From contig CAJNDS010000871.1 of the NCBI GenBank assembly GCA_905221605.1, positions 1 through 42,500 on the forward strand: a stretch of DNA of 42,500 nucleotides, read 5' to 3'. Every line of letters begins with the position of its first letter. Within the stretch, counting starts at the first letter, position 1. Below the pieces are notes generated by a model. It searched no databases. It was not told where the DNA came from and saw only the letters and a list, made by a program, of their open reading frames with translations. The DNA comes from Symbiodinium natans. Lineage: Eukaryota; Sar; Dinophyceae; Suessiales; Symbiodiniaceae. Both the position numbers and the translations under genes were made by a program. Below, in pieces: positions 29,120-40,068 of this stretch.

Positions 29120-30700
29120 TTAGGCAAACCAAGTCTCGAACCCTAGGGTCTGAAAAACTTTGCAGCCCCCACACCCGAGTAGTCCCGAGCCCTTCACAAT
29201 GCTTCTAAATCCCAACACCCAAAGCAGCCCAAACCTTTCAACACGATGAAGAACCCTAGCGGCTAGGCCCTGGCGCCCAACAACGGTGGCACGACGCATC
29301 TGTTCTACTCAGCTGTCTGATCTGGTTTCGGCAGATATTATGATTTCGTTTGTCAGTGTGCTTTGAATCTGGCCTGTATTTTCTGAGTTTGGATGCCTTG
29401 CTTTGCCAAAGCTTTCCTTGGTAGACCGATAACATCCGATAACCATATTACAATAAGGGTACCCTTTTGGGTGGTGGTCTCTGTATAAGCAGGGGAGGGG
29501 AAGCCGCAACATGCAAGCTGGGGCGAGAGGGTACCACTGCGCTGCCTTTCTAAAACGCCCATGTTCAGCTGCGTGAGGTGAAGGGTTTAGGGCTAGGGTT
29601 TAGGGTTTAGGGTTGAGGGTTGAGGGTTTAGGGTTTGGGGTTGAGGTGATTTCCGCATGCTCAGCCGAGTGGCATCTTCGCCTTTCTTGCCGCCCGTGCC
29701 TGTCAGGGAGGTGCTAACACAACCGACCCACAGCCCAGAACCCTACTAGGCCTGAGCCCGATATAGACAAAAGACTTTTCGGCCCCACTCCCAACCTCAA
29801 ACGGGAACTCTCCCTCCTTTGGCTTAGGTTTTGAGGTTAGAGAATATGTAAGTCCGATCAAACCTCCCGAAATCCCAACAACCTTTTTTTGAATCCCATG
29901 CCCTCGACCGGACCTGGCCGCGGGCCCTTCCATCCGGCGTCGGGGAGCCTCTGGTCGCTTAGGGTGCAGGAATTTAGGGCCTGCAGGATTTTGGGGCAGT
30001 TGAGGCTTCTGGGGCTGTTGTGGTTTGGGGTTTTAGGGTTCTCGAGTTTCGGGTTGAGGGTTGTCGGGGTTTCGGGATATCGGGCTTTTACGGTTTTAGG
30101 GGCTTAGGGTTCTAGGGCTTCAGGGTTACAGGGTGTTAGGGGTTTCGACTCTCACACTGGCACGCAGCAGGCAAGGACGGTTGCAGGGCTCCAGGATTGA
30201 TCTGGTTGTTGGCTCTATAGGGCTTAGAGCTTGCGGGGGGGTTCTCAAGGTTCAGGGCTCAGCATTTCACCCTCCTGTTCCTGGAGCACTGAACACAGGC
30301 AGTGCAAAACTAAAGCACCAAAGTAACTGCTTTAAGGCCCCTTGTACAGCACCGAACTTACGAGAACACCTTTTTCTAAACCGCTCCGATTCGGGGTTTT
30401 GAGTGTTCTTCATGATGCTTCAGGTTTAGTTGGGATTTAAGGGAGGAAGGCGAAGCCTATGTAAGACATGTGGGGTCCTGTAGCCGCTTCAGAGAATAAC
30501 CCTCAGAGCGCTTCGTGCAAAACCTTGAAGCCAAAAGCTCTCGTGAGAAATTCTATGAAAGATATGGCTGCGATGCAGCACAGTCAACATCTAAGCAAAG
30601 CTGACAAGTTCACCCCAAGAGCCCCTTGAAACACCAAAGGGACACAGGATTCTTTGCCACCCGCCAAGCAGAGCAGGCACACAGGGTTTAGGATTGAGGG
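29120..30700. other. No supported gene; telomere-like blocks and a MITE relative
   Basis: The sequence 29584-29645 is a good TTTAGGG array with GGTTGAGGG variants. From 29960 to 30140 there are many GGGTT-rich degenerate units. A family 3 MITE relative lies at 29417-29547. No exon is recognised. Confidence 0.5.
29417..29547. mobile_element. MITE family 3, diverged copy b
   Basis: It shares CTTGGTAGACCGAT at the left, ACAATAAGGGTACCCTTTTG inside, and GGGTACCACTGCGCTGCC at the right with 21076-21163. The right terminus is degraded. Confidence 0.5.
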
Positions 30701-31479
30701 TTCGCTGCAATGAGAGAGGCTTTGGTTTCAAAGGTTTTGCTGGTACGCAGAGGTCGATGCACGGACTTGGAGACTGCCGAGGTGTGACGCTTTGGGCGGC
30801 AGTTTTTTGAGACTGGCACAAACTGGCACAAGAAGCCCTTCGTAAACCCCAAAACCAACCCTACAAGTCTTTGCTTGGACAGCGAAAAGGGAACACGTTG
30901 GGCTCTGTCCCCACAGTCCTTGGAACCAGGCGCAACCAGAATAAGTTGCAAACCCAAGTTGAAAGAGAGGGGAACTGAAACAACCTCCAAACCCCAAACA
31001 TCCGAAATGCCCAGCAACGGTAGGAGCCACTGGAGCGGGTGTTGGGAGGCTTGCGACCTTAGATGGTTTCGATGGGTTTGCAGGGCGTGCTGGGGTTCGC
31101 AACCCGGATTTTTGCCCTGGACCTGTTCAAAAAATTGAACGCTCTGGATTCCCACTCCTGCCATCCTTGAAACTCTTCCGAGATCAATCAAGTGTGATCA
31201 CATGTCGGCAGATGAGATATCTTGACTTGGGCAACAAGGTGATGAGGGTTCGGGATGTCAGGGGCAGAGGTCCCGCTTGCGGAGCCTTAAAAGGGGGACG
31301 AAAGACATGCGATTTACCAGGATGGGCTGATTTTACACCCACATTCCGTTAAAGATGTTGCTTGTGGGTTTCGCAATGACGCCGGGGCGGGGGCCACCCC
31401 GGTCGCGCGAGGCAGAAGCGCTGCGTTCACGCCTCCGCCTCCTGCTGCGACTCCTGGCACCAGTTTTTTCTCAAGCTCA

Positions 31480-31612
31480 AGCCAGGGCGCAAGGCAGCGT
31501 AAAGGTTCAGGCATTTGGGACAGAGAATTCTGCAGGGCTGGAGGTGGTTCTGTACTGGTGCTTCTCCCATGCAGAAAAGCTTGGCAGGCAGAAAAACATT
31601 GTCCATCGCTAG
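31480..31612 (+). CDS. Coding-like segment, unknown protein
   Basis: The plus strand reads QGSVKVQAFGTENSAGLEVV and then LYWCFSHAEKLGRQKNIVHR before TAG. Frames on the minus strand (ALQNSLSQMPEPLRCLAPWL) are open as well, so the strand is not settled. Confidence 0.3.
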
Positions 31613-31683
31613 CAGAGTCGTCCTTGACTGCAGCAATGCTGCATGAGAAGATGGGCACACAAGGTTGGGGCCTTACAAATATC

Positions 31684-31880
31684 GATGAGACAATCGAATG
31701 TCAACGTGTGACCACACATCTGAATCCATGAATGACTGGAAGATGCGAGACACAGGAGAAACAACAGCCAAGCAGAAGGAAAGGGCTCGAATTACGGCAG
31801 CATCGCGTTCATGTGCCAGCTGGACGAACAAAGCAGTGGGACCGAAATATGAACCACTGGAAATAAACCGGCCTGAACGC
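31684..31880. CDS. Segment open and protein-like on both strands
   Basis: Plus reads ESMNDWKMRDTGETTAKQKE, then ASWTNKAVGPKYEPLEINRP before a GTAAAC donor. Minus reads GSYFGPTALFVQLAHERDAA, then VIRALSFCLAVVSPVSRIFQ before TAA. The intron-like DNA beyond 31890 is telomere-like (CCCTAAAACCCTGAACCC). Confidence 0.35.
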
Positions 31881-32459
31881 AGTGCTCTTAGTAAACCCCG
31901 AACCCTACAACCGAAGTTCCTTTTTTCTGTTAACCCTAAAACCCTGAACCCTAAATAACTGCAACCCCCAACCCCCAAGGCCTTGACCGCGATGCGGCGC
32001 CAAGGCGGCCACTGCCAGCGGCGCTTCGGAGGATCTTGTGGGCCTTTGCTTTTTGTTTTTGTGGTCTTGTCGTTAGGCTAGGCTGTCTAGGTTTTTTGGG
32101 GGATTGGGGTTAGGGACCCGCATAGCTGGACCACTCCGCGGGGATCCCGAGGTTTGGGGTTCAGGGTTGAGGATTGTTGGGTGTAGGGCTTTCTTGTATA
32201 GTCTAGGGTTGAGGGATGTTTGGGGCCTTAGTGGGTGTCAGGCTTGGGTTGCTGGATTGTATAAGGATTGCAGGGTCTTTGAATGTCGGATTGGGGATGT
32301 CTGGGGAATGCTACATGATCCGACGCGCTCTCGGACTTGAAAGGCATTTGCTGGGAGCGCCAGTAGCAGGCGAGGCCCCAAACTCTCGGGGCACAAAGGC
32401 TAGAGTTCTGTGATGTTCCGTGGTAGGTGTAGGCTCACAGGTTCATACCTGCACTGCAG

Positions 32460-32519
32460 GGGCCCGCCCCTAAACCCTAAACCCTAAACCCTCAACCCTA
32501 AACCCCTGGCCTCCTGTAG
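32460..32519 (+). repeat. CCCTAAA array forming an intron end
   Basis: Four CCCTAAA-type heptamers are followed by CCTGGCCTCCTGTAG|G. The array supplies a pyrimidine-rich stretch just before a 3' splice site. Confidence 0.6.
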
Positions 32520-32887
32520 GAGCTTGTCGCCACCCATGGCCTGCCACAGAAGCGAACGGAAGGGCCTCCTAGCTGGCACTGCTTGTCTGACTTGGGATGT
32601 TCCCCCCCCTTATACTGACAGCTCCTTAATAGGGATTCTCATTAAGGACTAACAGTCCTTAATGGGGAGTAGAATAGGGGGTGCTATCATCCCTAGTAAG
32701 GACTGTATAAGGGTGAACATCCCAAGGTCTGACTGAAGTTGCGTGCCCTCTCGCCTCCACGAAACGAGGGTCGGCGTCCCTGCTCGCCGAGGCTCGAGCG
32801 ATCGCTATGGAGGGAAGGTCCTCCTGGGCTTTAGACGGTGGTGGGCTTATACAAACCTTTTTGCACCAGGCTGCTCTTGGCCCTTAA
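32520..32887 (+). CDS. Unknown protein, two exons (32520-32584 and 32727-32887) split by a MITE
   Basis: The first exon follows CTGTAG|G and reads SLSPPMACHRSERKGLLAGT plus AC. Removing 32585-32726 continues in frame as LTEVACPLASTKRGSASLLA, then EARAIAMEGRSSWALDGGG, up to a stop at 32885. The intron starts GTCTGA and ends CCCAAG. The protein family is not recognised. The evidence is the in-frame join and the exact repeat at the splice ends. Confidence 0.5.
32585..32733 (+). mobile_element. MITE family 1, copy c, with GTCTGAC target duplication (introner-like)
   Basis: The element runs 32592-32726 with inverted ends TTGGGATGTTCCCCC and GGGTGAACATCCCAAG. The 7-bp repeat GTCTGAC flanks it at 32585-32591 and 32727-32733. 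The left repeat supplies the GT donor and the right end of the element supplies AAG, so splicing would rebuild the empty site exactly. Confidence 0.75.
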
Positions 32888-33016
32888 CCCTTCGCACTGG
32901 ATGACATGGACTCGTCCAGTACTTCCGGTACGTCCGCCCTCTGTACTCAGCACTGCGGGCTGGCACTTGTCTTGCGTGGGGTCAGGTTACACCTCACGAC
33001 GACCAATCTATCAGGT

Positions 33017-33300
33017 TCACTGCAGCATGGCTGCAAGCATGTGGCATTTATGTAGAGCTTGCAAACGCATGTCTGGCTGGGGCAGTCTCACACACCTTCC
33101 AAAGCCCGTCCGACGACAAAGTGCCAGAACAACTGCAGAAGCCGCGTCCTTGCGGCCACTGAGCTTGCTCGCAAGCTGAGCCCTAGCGCTCGCTGCGTCA
33201 TCCTCGTCCTCACGCGCAATGCGCAATTCGTCAACCAAAGCATGCCAAAAAGTAAATGTACAGCTTGCACACTCAAAGATGCACAAAGACGAGATGTGAG
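33017..33300 (-). CDS. Coding-like frame, unknown protein
   Basis: The minus strand reads FWHALVDELRIAREDEDDAA, then SARAQLASKLSGRKDAASAV and LPQPDMRLQALHKCHMLAAM. The plus strand also has a 107-codon frame here. Composition favours minus. Confidence 0.3.
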
Positions 33301-33430
33301 CTTTGGGACTTTCATACAGGGTTGGAGGTTGGGTCTGGTCGTTTTCCAACGCATGGATTACAATGATTACAAAGTGCCTTGAGGCAAGCAGCGCAAGCAG
33401 CCAAAAAAAGAACAAAGGCGACTGCAGCAC

Positions 33431-34645
33431 AAGCAGCCTGCTCGGGGCTGCGCAAGAGTCTCATACACCCAGCTGAAAGATGCTAACTCATTTCAGATAG
33501 GCTTGCCCAGAATGTAGCAACAAAGACTGAAGCCCGCACCTCGATCGCCGAAACACTGCATTCGAGATTTTTCGGCAACTCTGAAAGTGGTTTGGGCTTG
33601 CGCTCAGGTGAAAATGACTGAAGATTTCGCAGGAAGCCCCCCACCTCCCTCCCAAGTCCTCCAGTTGGAAGGCCGCGCCAAGTTTCGCCTGCACTCTGCA
33701 TGGGCATGCAGCAGAAAATTGGGGGTACTGTGTACGAACAGGTCTTGAGAAAAAGATTCTGGGGTCTGGCGTGCGTGCGCGTTGAGGGGTTTCGATCTTG
33801 CACCGATCAGGATGCCCTGGTCAAAGAAACTCTACTTTCTCTAACTGAGGTTTGCAGGTAACCCCGACAGCGCTAGCTCGGGAACCATGTTGATGTAAAC
33901 CCTTCGCCCCAAGGAAGCTGGCGGATCGACACCTCAGTCTGAGGGCCAAACAATTTTGATTGTGCTGCGCTCATCTGGGACCCCCTCCCCTCTTGAAACG
34001 AAAAACTGGGCAGCTTTTTGCCGAAGACATCTCAAACGTTTTTTCCTCGTACTATGGGTCACAACAGCCCCGCCAACCCTGCCCGAAAACTGACGGCTCA
34101 TGACCCTTCTTTGAGGCTCCCGATGCCTTCAACAAAAAATTCCCACAAAGGTCTTTCCTATATGGATAAAGGCGTTCCTTCCTTACCTTGCTCTGGACGC
34201 CTCCGTCGACTTTGCTGGGTTTAGAAGTTTTAGGGTGCATTTTGATCAGGATGTAGGCGTGAGGGCTCTATGGGCTCTTTTCCAATTTCGGTTGCCCGAA
34301 CCGCTTGGAGGAGACGTCAGGGCCGAGCTTAAGGCCCTGGGCACCCCGCCACCCCCGCAACCCCCGAAAACTCTCCGGAGACCTCCCGATGGGACCCCTC
34401 TAGGACCGTTTGCGGGACCCCGAAATCCCCCTCTGTGCTGCTGCGCTAAGTTGACATAGGCCTTGGCTTTCCTTCGTCTGTGATGCGCACACTACACCCC
34501 GTCTTGGGCCAGCCCAGCTGCCGAAGCGCCGCTCGCAAGGGTTTACAATTACAGAAGGCCACATCCAATAGCCCTAACCCGTTCTAAACCCCAGACCCTA
34601 CTAAACCCTAAACTACCCTAAACCCTAAACCCCTAGACCCGAAAA
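33431..34645. other. Weak signals only
   Basis: Around 33510-33620 the plus strand reads TEARTSIAETLHSRFFGNSE and minus frames are open too. Telomere-like CCCTAAACCC units occupy 34570-34640. No gene is called. Confidence 0.35.
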
Positions 34646-34648
34646 TCA

Positions 34649-34961
34649 CTAAGCTGCTCCTCCCAGCTCCCCTTGGCTCAGTGGCACCTTCCGTTTCGCC
34701 TCACGGTCTTGCTGGATCTTCCTTTCGACCTCCGCCCTCTTCTTCTCTTCCTCCTGCTTCCGATATATCTCTTCCCAGGCAGGATCCTTGGCCCGGAGCG
34801 AGAAGGGATTTTTTGTTTAGAAGGGGGGGGGGGGGGTTTTGCAAGCTGAGTGTTTGTTGGGATAAACGAATGTGGAACCTGCGATGGATCAGCCAAGTAG
34901 CTATCTCCTCCTTCTCCCTCCGCGGCTTGCCGGCGTCCGGGCGACCCGAGTCACTGGACAT
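34649..34961 (-). CDS. Small charged protein with coiled-coil tail
   Basis: An upstream segment from ATG at 34961 reads MSSDSGRPDAGKPRREKEEI and ATW, followed by a GC-type donor candidate. The second exon (34786-34649, after GGCCAAG|G) reads DPAWEEIYRKQEEEKKRAEV and then ERKIQQDREAKRKVPLSQGE before TAG. The K/E-rich stretch ending in 'I-Q-Q-D-R-E-x-K-R' resembles the helix before the UBX domain in UBX proteins, but no UBX domain is seen. An open frame extends upstream to 35096 (MADENRKSRRCFWLAIYQLA). Edges are inferred. Confidence 0.5.
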
Positions 34962-35185
34962 AGCACGGCCTGACGATGCAAGCCAGCAGTCCAGCGCAGA
35001 AAGAAGTGATTGTGGCAATGCTTTTGCGAGCTGGTATATGGCAAGCCAAAAGCACCTCCTGGACTTCCGATTTTCATCTGCCATGTGCTGGCTCACGAAT
35101 GGGGGAGCATGTCAGAAAAAAGAATCTTTGCATCCGGGGGCTTGGGGGCCTGCCGAACATCCCAGGAGGTGAAGCCCTTAAAACT

Positions 35186-35260
35186 CTTGGTAGACCAGTA
35201 GCCACCTTAGAAAAAGGGTACCCTGTCTTTGGGTTGGTCATTTTTATGAGGGAACCCAGA
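35186..35260. mobile_element. MITE family 3, partial copy c
   Basis: It shares CTTGGTAGACCAGT, then AAAAAGGGTACCCTGTCTTT and GGGTTGGTCATTTTTATGAG with copies a and b. The right end is not found. Confidence 0.45.
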
Positions 35261-35419
35261 ACCCCCCACCCCCCCCAAAAAAAATAAAAAGTAAATAATA
35301 ATCCGCCGACCCCAGCCGGGGGCGGCGTCAGTGAAGACCCACTGCGTGTTAGACCTTCCACCTCATCTATGACAGGCTTGCCGCTCCCACCCCCACCCCC
35401 CACCCCCACCCACCCCGCC

Positions 35420-36670
35420 ATTCCCCATGGTCCCATGGCCCCAGCCTTCTACCATAGGCCCTAAGCTGAGTTTTAAGGGCTCCAGTTCGCACTTGCTCCA
35501 CTTCCCCCCCCATGACCCTCTGGCCCCATGGCTTCATGGCCCCAGCGCCCCAGGGCCCTACCCCCATGGTTCCATGGCACTATAAGGGCTCCAGTGCGTG
35601 CCCGCTTCCTCCACTCCCCCCGACCGCTCCCCATGGCCCTCTGCCCATGGCTTCATGGCCCCAGCGGCCCAGGCCCACCCCCAGGTCCATGGCCCTCTGG
35701 CCCCACGGCTTCATGGCTCCAGCCTTCTATCAAAAACGCTTCCTCCACTGCGCCCGACCACTCTTTCATGCCCACGCGCATGGTCCAGGGCCCTACCCCC
35801 ATGGTCCCATGGCTGGCCCCATGTCCCCAGCGCTTCAGGGCCCTACCCCCATGGTCCCATCCTCAGCCTTCTTACGGCTCCAATGCATGTTCGGCACCCG
35901 CCCTCTCCGCCCTGGCTATGGCTTCATGGCCCCAACAGCCCAGGCCTGTCCCATGGCCCCAGCCCCCAGCGGCCCAGACCCTACCCCCAGGTCCATGGCC
36001 CCAGCCTTCACCAGCCTTCACCATACCCCGTATTCCCATGACCCAGCCTTCTGCCAGTTGCTCCACCCGCCCCCACCCCACCCCCTCACGGACAAGGCAA
36101 TGATTTCTCGGGTTCCAGGCTAATTCTTAAGGGCTCCAGTGCATGCCCGCGCCCCCTCCGTTTTCCCCCGCCCGCTCCGCCCCGCCCCCCCCCCCCCCCC
36201 ACCCACCCCCCGCCCCCCCCCACCCCCCCCCGGGCCCCCCCCCCCCCGGCCCCCCCCCCCCCCGGCCCCCCCCCCCCCGGCCCCCCCCCCCCGGCCCCCC
36301 CCCCCCCGCCGGCCCCCCCCCCCCCCCCCCCCACCCCCCCCCCCACCCCCCCCCCCCCACAACCCCCCCCCCCACCCCCCCCCCCCCACCCCCCTCCCCC
36401 CACCCCCCCCCCCCACCCCCCCCCCCCACCCACCCCCCCCACCCCCCCCCCCCACCCCCCCCCCCACCCCCCCCACCCACCCCCCCCCCCCCCCCCCCAC
36501 CCCCCCCCCCCACCCCCCCCCCCCACCCCCCCCCCCCACCCCACAACCCCCCCCACCCCCACCCCCCCCCCCCCACCCTCCCCCGCCCCCACCCCCCGGG
36601 GCCCCCCCCGCCCCACCCCCCCCCCACCCCCCCCCCGCCACCCCCCCCCCCCACCCCCCCCCCCCACCCC

Positions 36671-36701
<31 letters not shown>

Positions 36702-36765
36702 ACCCCCCCCCCCCCCACCCCCCCCGCACCCCACCCCCCCCACCCCCCCCCACCCCCCCCCACCC

Positions 36766-36796
<31 letters not shown>

Positions 36797-39245
36797 ACCC
36801 CCCCCCCCCCCACCCCCCCCCCACCCCCCCCCCACCCCCCCCCCCCCCAAACCCCCCCCCACCCCCCCCCCCCCCCCACCCCCCCCCCACCCCCCCCTCC
36901 CCCACCCCCCCCACAACCCCTAGGCCTCAGCCTTCCCGCCCTCTCCGCCCTGGCTAGGGCTATCATGGTCCCCAACAAGCCGCCGGCCTGTCCCCATGGC
37001 CCCAGCCCCCAGCGCCCAGGGCCCTACCCCCAGGTCCATGGCCCCAGCCTTCACCAGCCTTCATCCCCCATATTCCCATGATGCAGCCTTCTGCCAGTTG
37101 CTCCACCAGCCCCCCCACCCCCTCACGGACAAGGCAATGATTTAAAGGGTTCCAGCACACGCCCGCCCTCCCTGTCCCTAATTCTTAAGGGCTCCAGTGC
37201 ATGCCCGCGCCCCCTCCGTTTTCCCCCGCCCCTCCGCCCCCCCCCCCCCCCCCACCCCCCCCCCCCGGGCCACCCCCCCCCCCCCCCCCCCACCCCCCCA
37301 CCCCCCCACCCCCCCCCCCCCCACAACCCCCCCACCCCCCCACCCCCCCCCCCACCCCACCCCCCCCACACCATAACCCCGTATTTCCCATACCCAGCCT
37401 TTTGCCAGTTGCTCCACCCGCCCCCACCCCACCCCCTCACGGACAAGGCAATGATTTAAAGGGTTCCAGCACGTTGATGCCAATTTCTTCCGCCCACCCC
37501 TCCGTTTCCCCCCTTCCCCCGCCCGCTCCGCCCCCCCCCCACCCCCCCCCAGCCACACCCCCCCCCCCCCCCAGCCGCCCCCCACCCACCCCCCCCCACC
37601 CCCCCCACCCCCAACCCCCCCCCACCCCCCCCACCCCCGCCACCCCCCCCCCCCACACCCCCCAGAAACCCAACCCCCACCCCCACCCCCCCCCAAACCC
37701 CCCCCACCCCAACCCAACCCCCCCACCACCCCCACCGCCCCCCCCCACCCCCCCACCCCCCCCCACCCCCCCCCACCCCCCCCCCACCCCCCCCCACCCC
37801 CCCCCCACACCCCCCCCCCCCCCCCCACCCCCCTGCCCCGCCCCAGCCTTTCCCACAACCCTCAAGCTGAGTTTTGGGCTCAGTGCAATGCCTGCTGGCC
37901 CTCTGACCCCATGGCTTCAACTTCCATGGTTGAGTTTTAACGGTTTCCGCCCGACCGCCCCCATGGCCGATGGCTTCACGGCCCCAGCGGCCCAGCGCCA
38001 CCGCCCACGTGTCCCAGTCTCTCCGCCCACTCCGGCCGGTCGCCGTAACCCCAGCGCTGGGCCGACGCCAGGTCCATGGCCCCAGCCTTCACCATGCCCA
38101 AGCTGACACCTCCATGGCATCTACAAACTTCATGACTTCATGGGCCCAGCGAGTTTTAAGCGCTTCCCCACTCCGAGCTGGCCCCCATGGCTTCATGGCC
38201 CCAGCGCCCCGGGGCCCTACCCCCATGGTCCCATGGTTCAGCCTTCCAGGCCCCAAGCTGAGTTTAAAGGGCTCCAGTGCCATTTTCCTCCACTCCCCCC
38301 ACCCTCTCTGCCCACTCCGACTGCTACCCATGGCCCTCTGGCCCCATGGCTTCATGGCCCCAGCGGCCCCAGGCCCTAAGCTGAGTTTTAAGGGCTCCAG
38401 CGCATGCCCCGCTTCCTCCACTTTCCGGGTTCCATGGCCTTCTGGCCCACGGCTGGGGCTCACCCATGGTTCAGCCTTCGGCCCCAGCGGCCCAGGGCCT
38501 ACCCCCAGGTCCAGCCCCGGCCTTCACCATACCCAAGCTGAGTTTTAGGGCTCACCCCCATTCTAACATGGCCCGCCTTCTGCCATAGACCCTAAGTTGC
38601 TCCACCCCGCCCGCCCCAGCGCCCCTTCAGGGCCCTACCCCCATGGTCCCATGGCCCAGCCTTCTACCATCGGCCCTAAGCTGAGTCCGCCCACTCCCAC
38701 TGCTCCCCATGGCCCTCTGGCCCCAGCGGCCCTAGGCCCTAAGCTGAGTTTTAAGGGCTCCAGCGCATTCCCGCTTCCTCCACTCCCCCGCCCCATGGCT
38801 ACTCCCATGGTCTTCTGCCATAGGCCCTAAGTTGTTCATGGCCCCAGCGCCCCAGGGCCCTACCCCCAGGGTCCCATGGCCCCAGCCTTCTACCATAGGC
38901 CCTAAGCTGAATTTTCAGGGCTCCAGTGCATGCCCGCTTCCTCCACTCCCCCCGCCCTCTCCGCCCTCTCCGACCCCATGGCTTCATGGCCCCAGCGGCC
39001 CAGGGCCCTACCCCCATGGTCCCATGGTCCAGCCTTCTACCATTGAACTGAGTTTTAAGGGCTCCAGTGCATGCCAGCTTCCTCCACTCCCCCCGACCGC
39101 TCGGCCTTCCCCTATGGTGCCAAGGGCTCCAGTGCATGCCCGCTTCCTCTCCCCCCGCCCTCTCCGCCCACTCCGACCGCTCCCCATCATGGCCCTGGCC
39201 CCATGCTTCATGGTTTCAGCGGCCCTAGGTAAGCTGAGTTTTAAG
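35420..39245. repeat. C-rich satellite array with higher-order repeats
   Basis: A degenerate unit of roughly 110-190 bp recurs. Its landmarks are TTTTAAGGGCTCCAGTGCAT, CGCTTCCTCCACTCCCCC, ATGGCTTCATGGCCCCAGCG and GGGCCCTACCCCCATGGTCC. The AAGGGCTCCAG landmark recurs at about 35475, 35584, 36128, 37187, 38267, 38390, 38753, 39057 and 39122. A larger block with ACGGACAAGGCAATGATT recurs at 36088, 37126 and 37439. All frames across it are repeat artefacts. Confidence 0.85.
36181..36915. repeat. Giant C homopolymer block inside the satellite
   Basis: About 730 bp of C7-C15 runs broken by single A (rarely G or T). Smaller blocks lie at 37230-37370 and 37530-37840. The 250-310 residue Pro- or Gly-only frames are not genes. 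Confidence 0.9.
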
Positions 39246-39800
39246 CCGGGACCACTCCCCCCCGCAATCCCCCGCCCCACCCGCCCATATGCCCCCCCCT
39301 CCACCTGCCTTCCGCCCCCCCACCCACACACCCCCCACCCCCCCCACCCCACCCCCCCACCCCCCACCCCCCCTCCTGTCGGGGTTGAGCCGGACAGAGC
39401 GTGCTTCAATTCTTAGGATGGGGTCGGCGGCATTGGCGGTAGCCATTAAATCGGGCAGCGCGAGGTCCCCAAAGGACCGAGCAAATGCGGACCTTTTAGC
39501 CCGGGTCGTCCCGGGAATAGCCTTGCTGGCCTCTGGCCTTCTGCGAAGCAGAATTAGGCCGGACGCCAGTGCCGCCGACCCCCGCGTGCCGCCGGTGAAC
39601 GGTTTTTTTTTCGTGGTTTTTTGCGTCGCCACGGAGGCCCCCAGAGGGCGCGCATCATGAGCATCAGCGGGTCAAGCCCGGGACCCCCAGGCGCGCATCA
39701 GGAGCATCAGCGGCTCCCGGGGCGGGACCGCGGGGGGGCATCAGGAGCATGTGATGCCCCCCAAAGGGCGGGCATAAGCGACGTGTCTAAGCCCGGGGCT
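39246..39800. other. C-rich edge and short GCATCA(G/T)GAGCATCAGCG reiterations
   Basis: At 39400-39600 both strands are open. Plus reads MGSAALAVAIKSGSARSPKD; minus reads DLALPDLMATANAADPILRI. Neither is recognised. At 39650-39760 GCATCAGGAGCAT-type units repeat three times. Confidence 0.35.
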
Positions 39801-39814
39801 AGGAAAAAGGGAGT

Positions 39815-39970
39815 TTAGGGGCCTTATAAAGTGCTTAGAAACGTTAAGGGAGTCTCGGAGCCTCAAACGCTTAGAGATTTGAAGGGAGTTTAGGGGCCTG
39901 AAAATGCTTAGAAACTTAACGCTTAGAGATTTTAAGGGAGTTTAGGGGCCTCGACATGCTTAGAAACTGC
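39815..39970. repeat. Tandem repeat around TTTAGGGGCCT
   Basis: About three units share AAGGGAGTTTAGGGGCCT, TGCTTAGAAAC and CGCTTAGAGATTT, with a period of roughly 50-65 bp. The unit contains a TTTAGGGG core and may derive from telomere-like DNA. Confidence 0.7.
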
Positions 39971-40014
39971 TCGCCCCGGGCTTCTGCGTGCGCTGCCCGC
40001 CCATGGGCGCAGCC

Positions 40015-40068
40015 CCTTAAAATAATGATAAATACAAAAGGTGCAAAGGGCACCACTGGGCTACCAAG
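40015..40068. mobile_element. MITE family 3, end fragment d
   Basis: It ends CACCACTGGGCTACCAAG, the 14-bp terminus of the family (ACTGGGCTACCAAG). The left end is not found. Confidence 0.45.

Noticed and set aside
32100-32400. GGGTT-rich stretch as a chromosome end
   Set aside because: The units are degenerate, mixed in orientation and followed by coding-like sequence on both sides.
36086-37081. Open frames of 250-310 residues on both strands in the C-rich block
   Set aside because: They are almost pure proline or glycine produced by C/G homopolymers, open in all frames, with no start or splice context.
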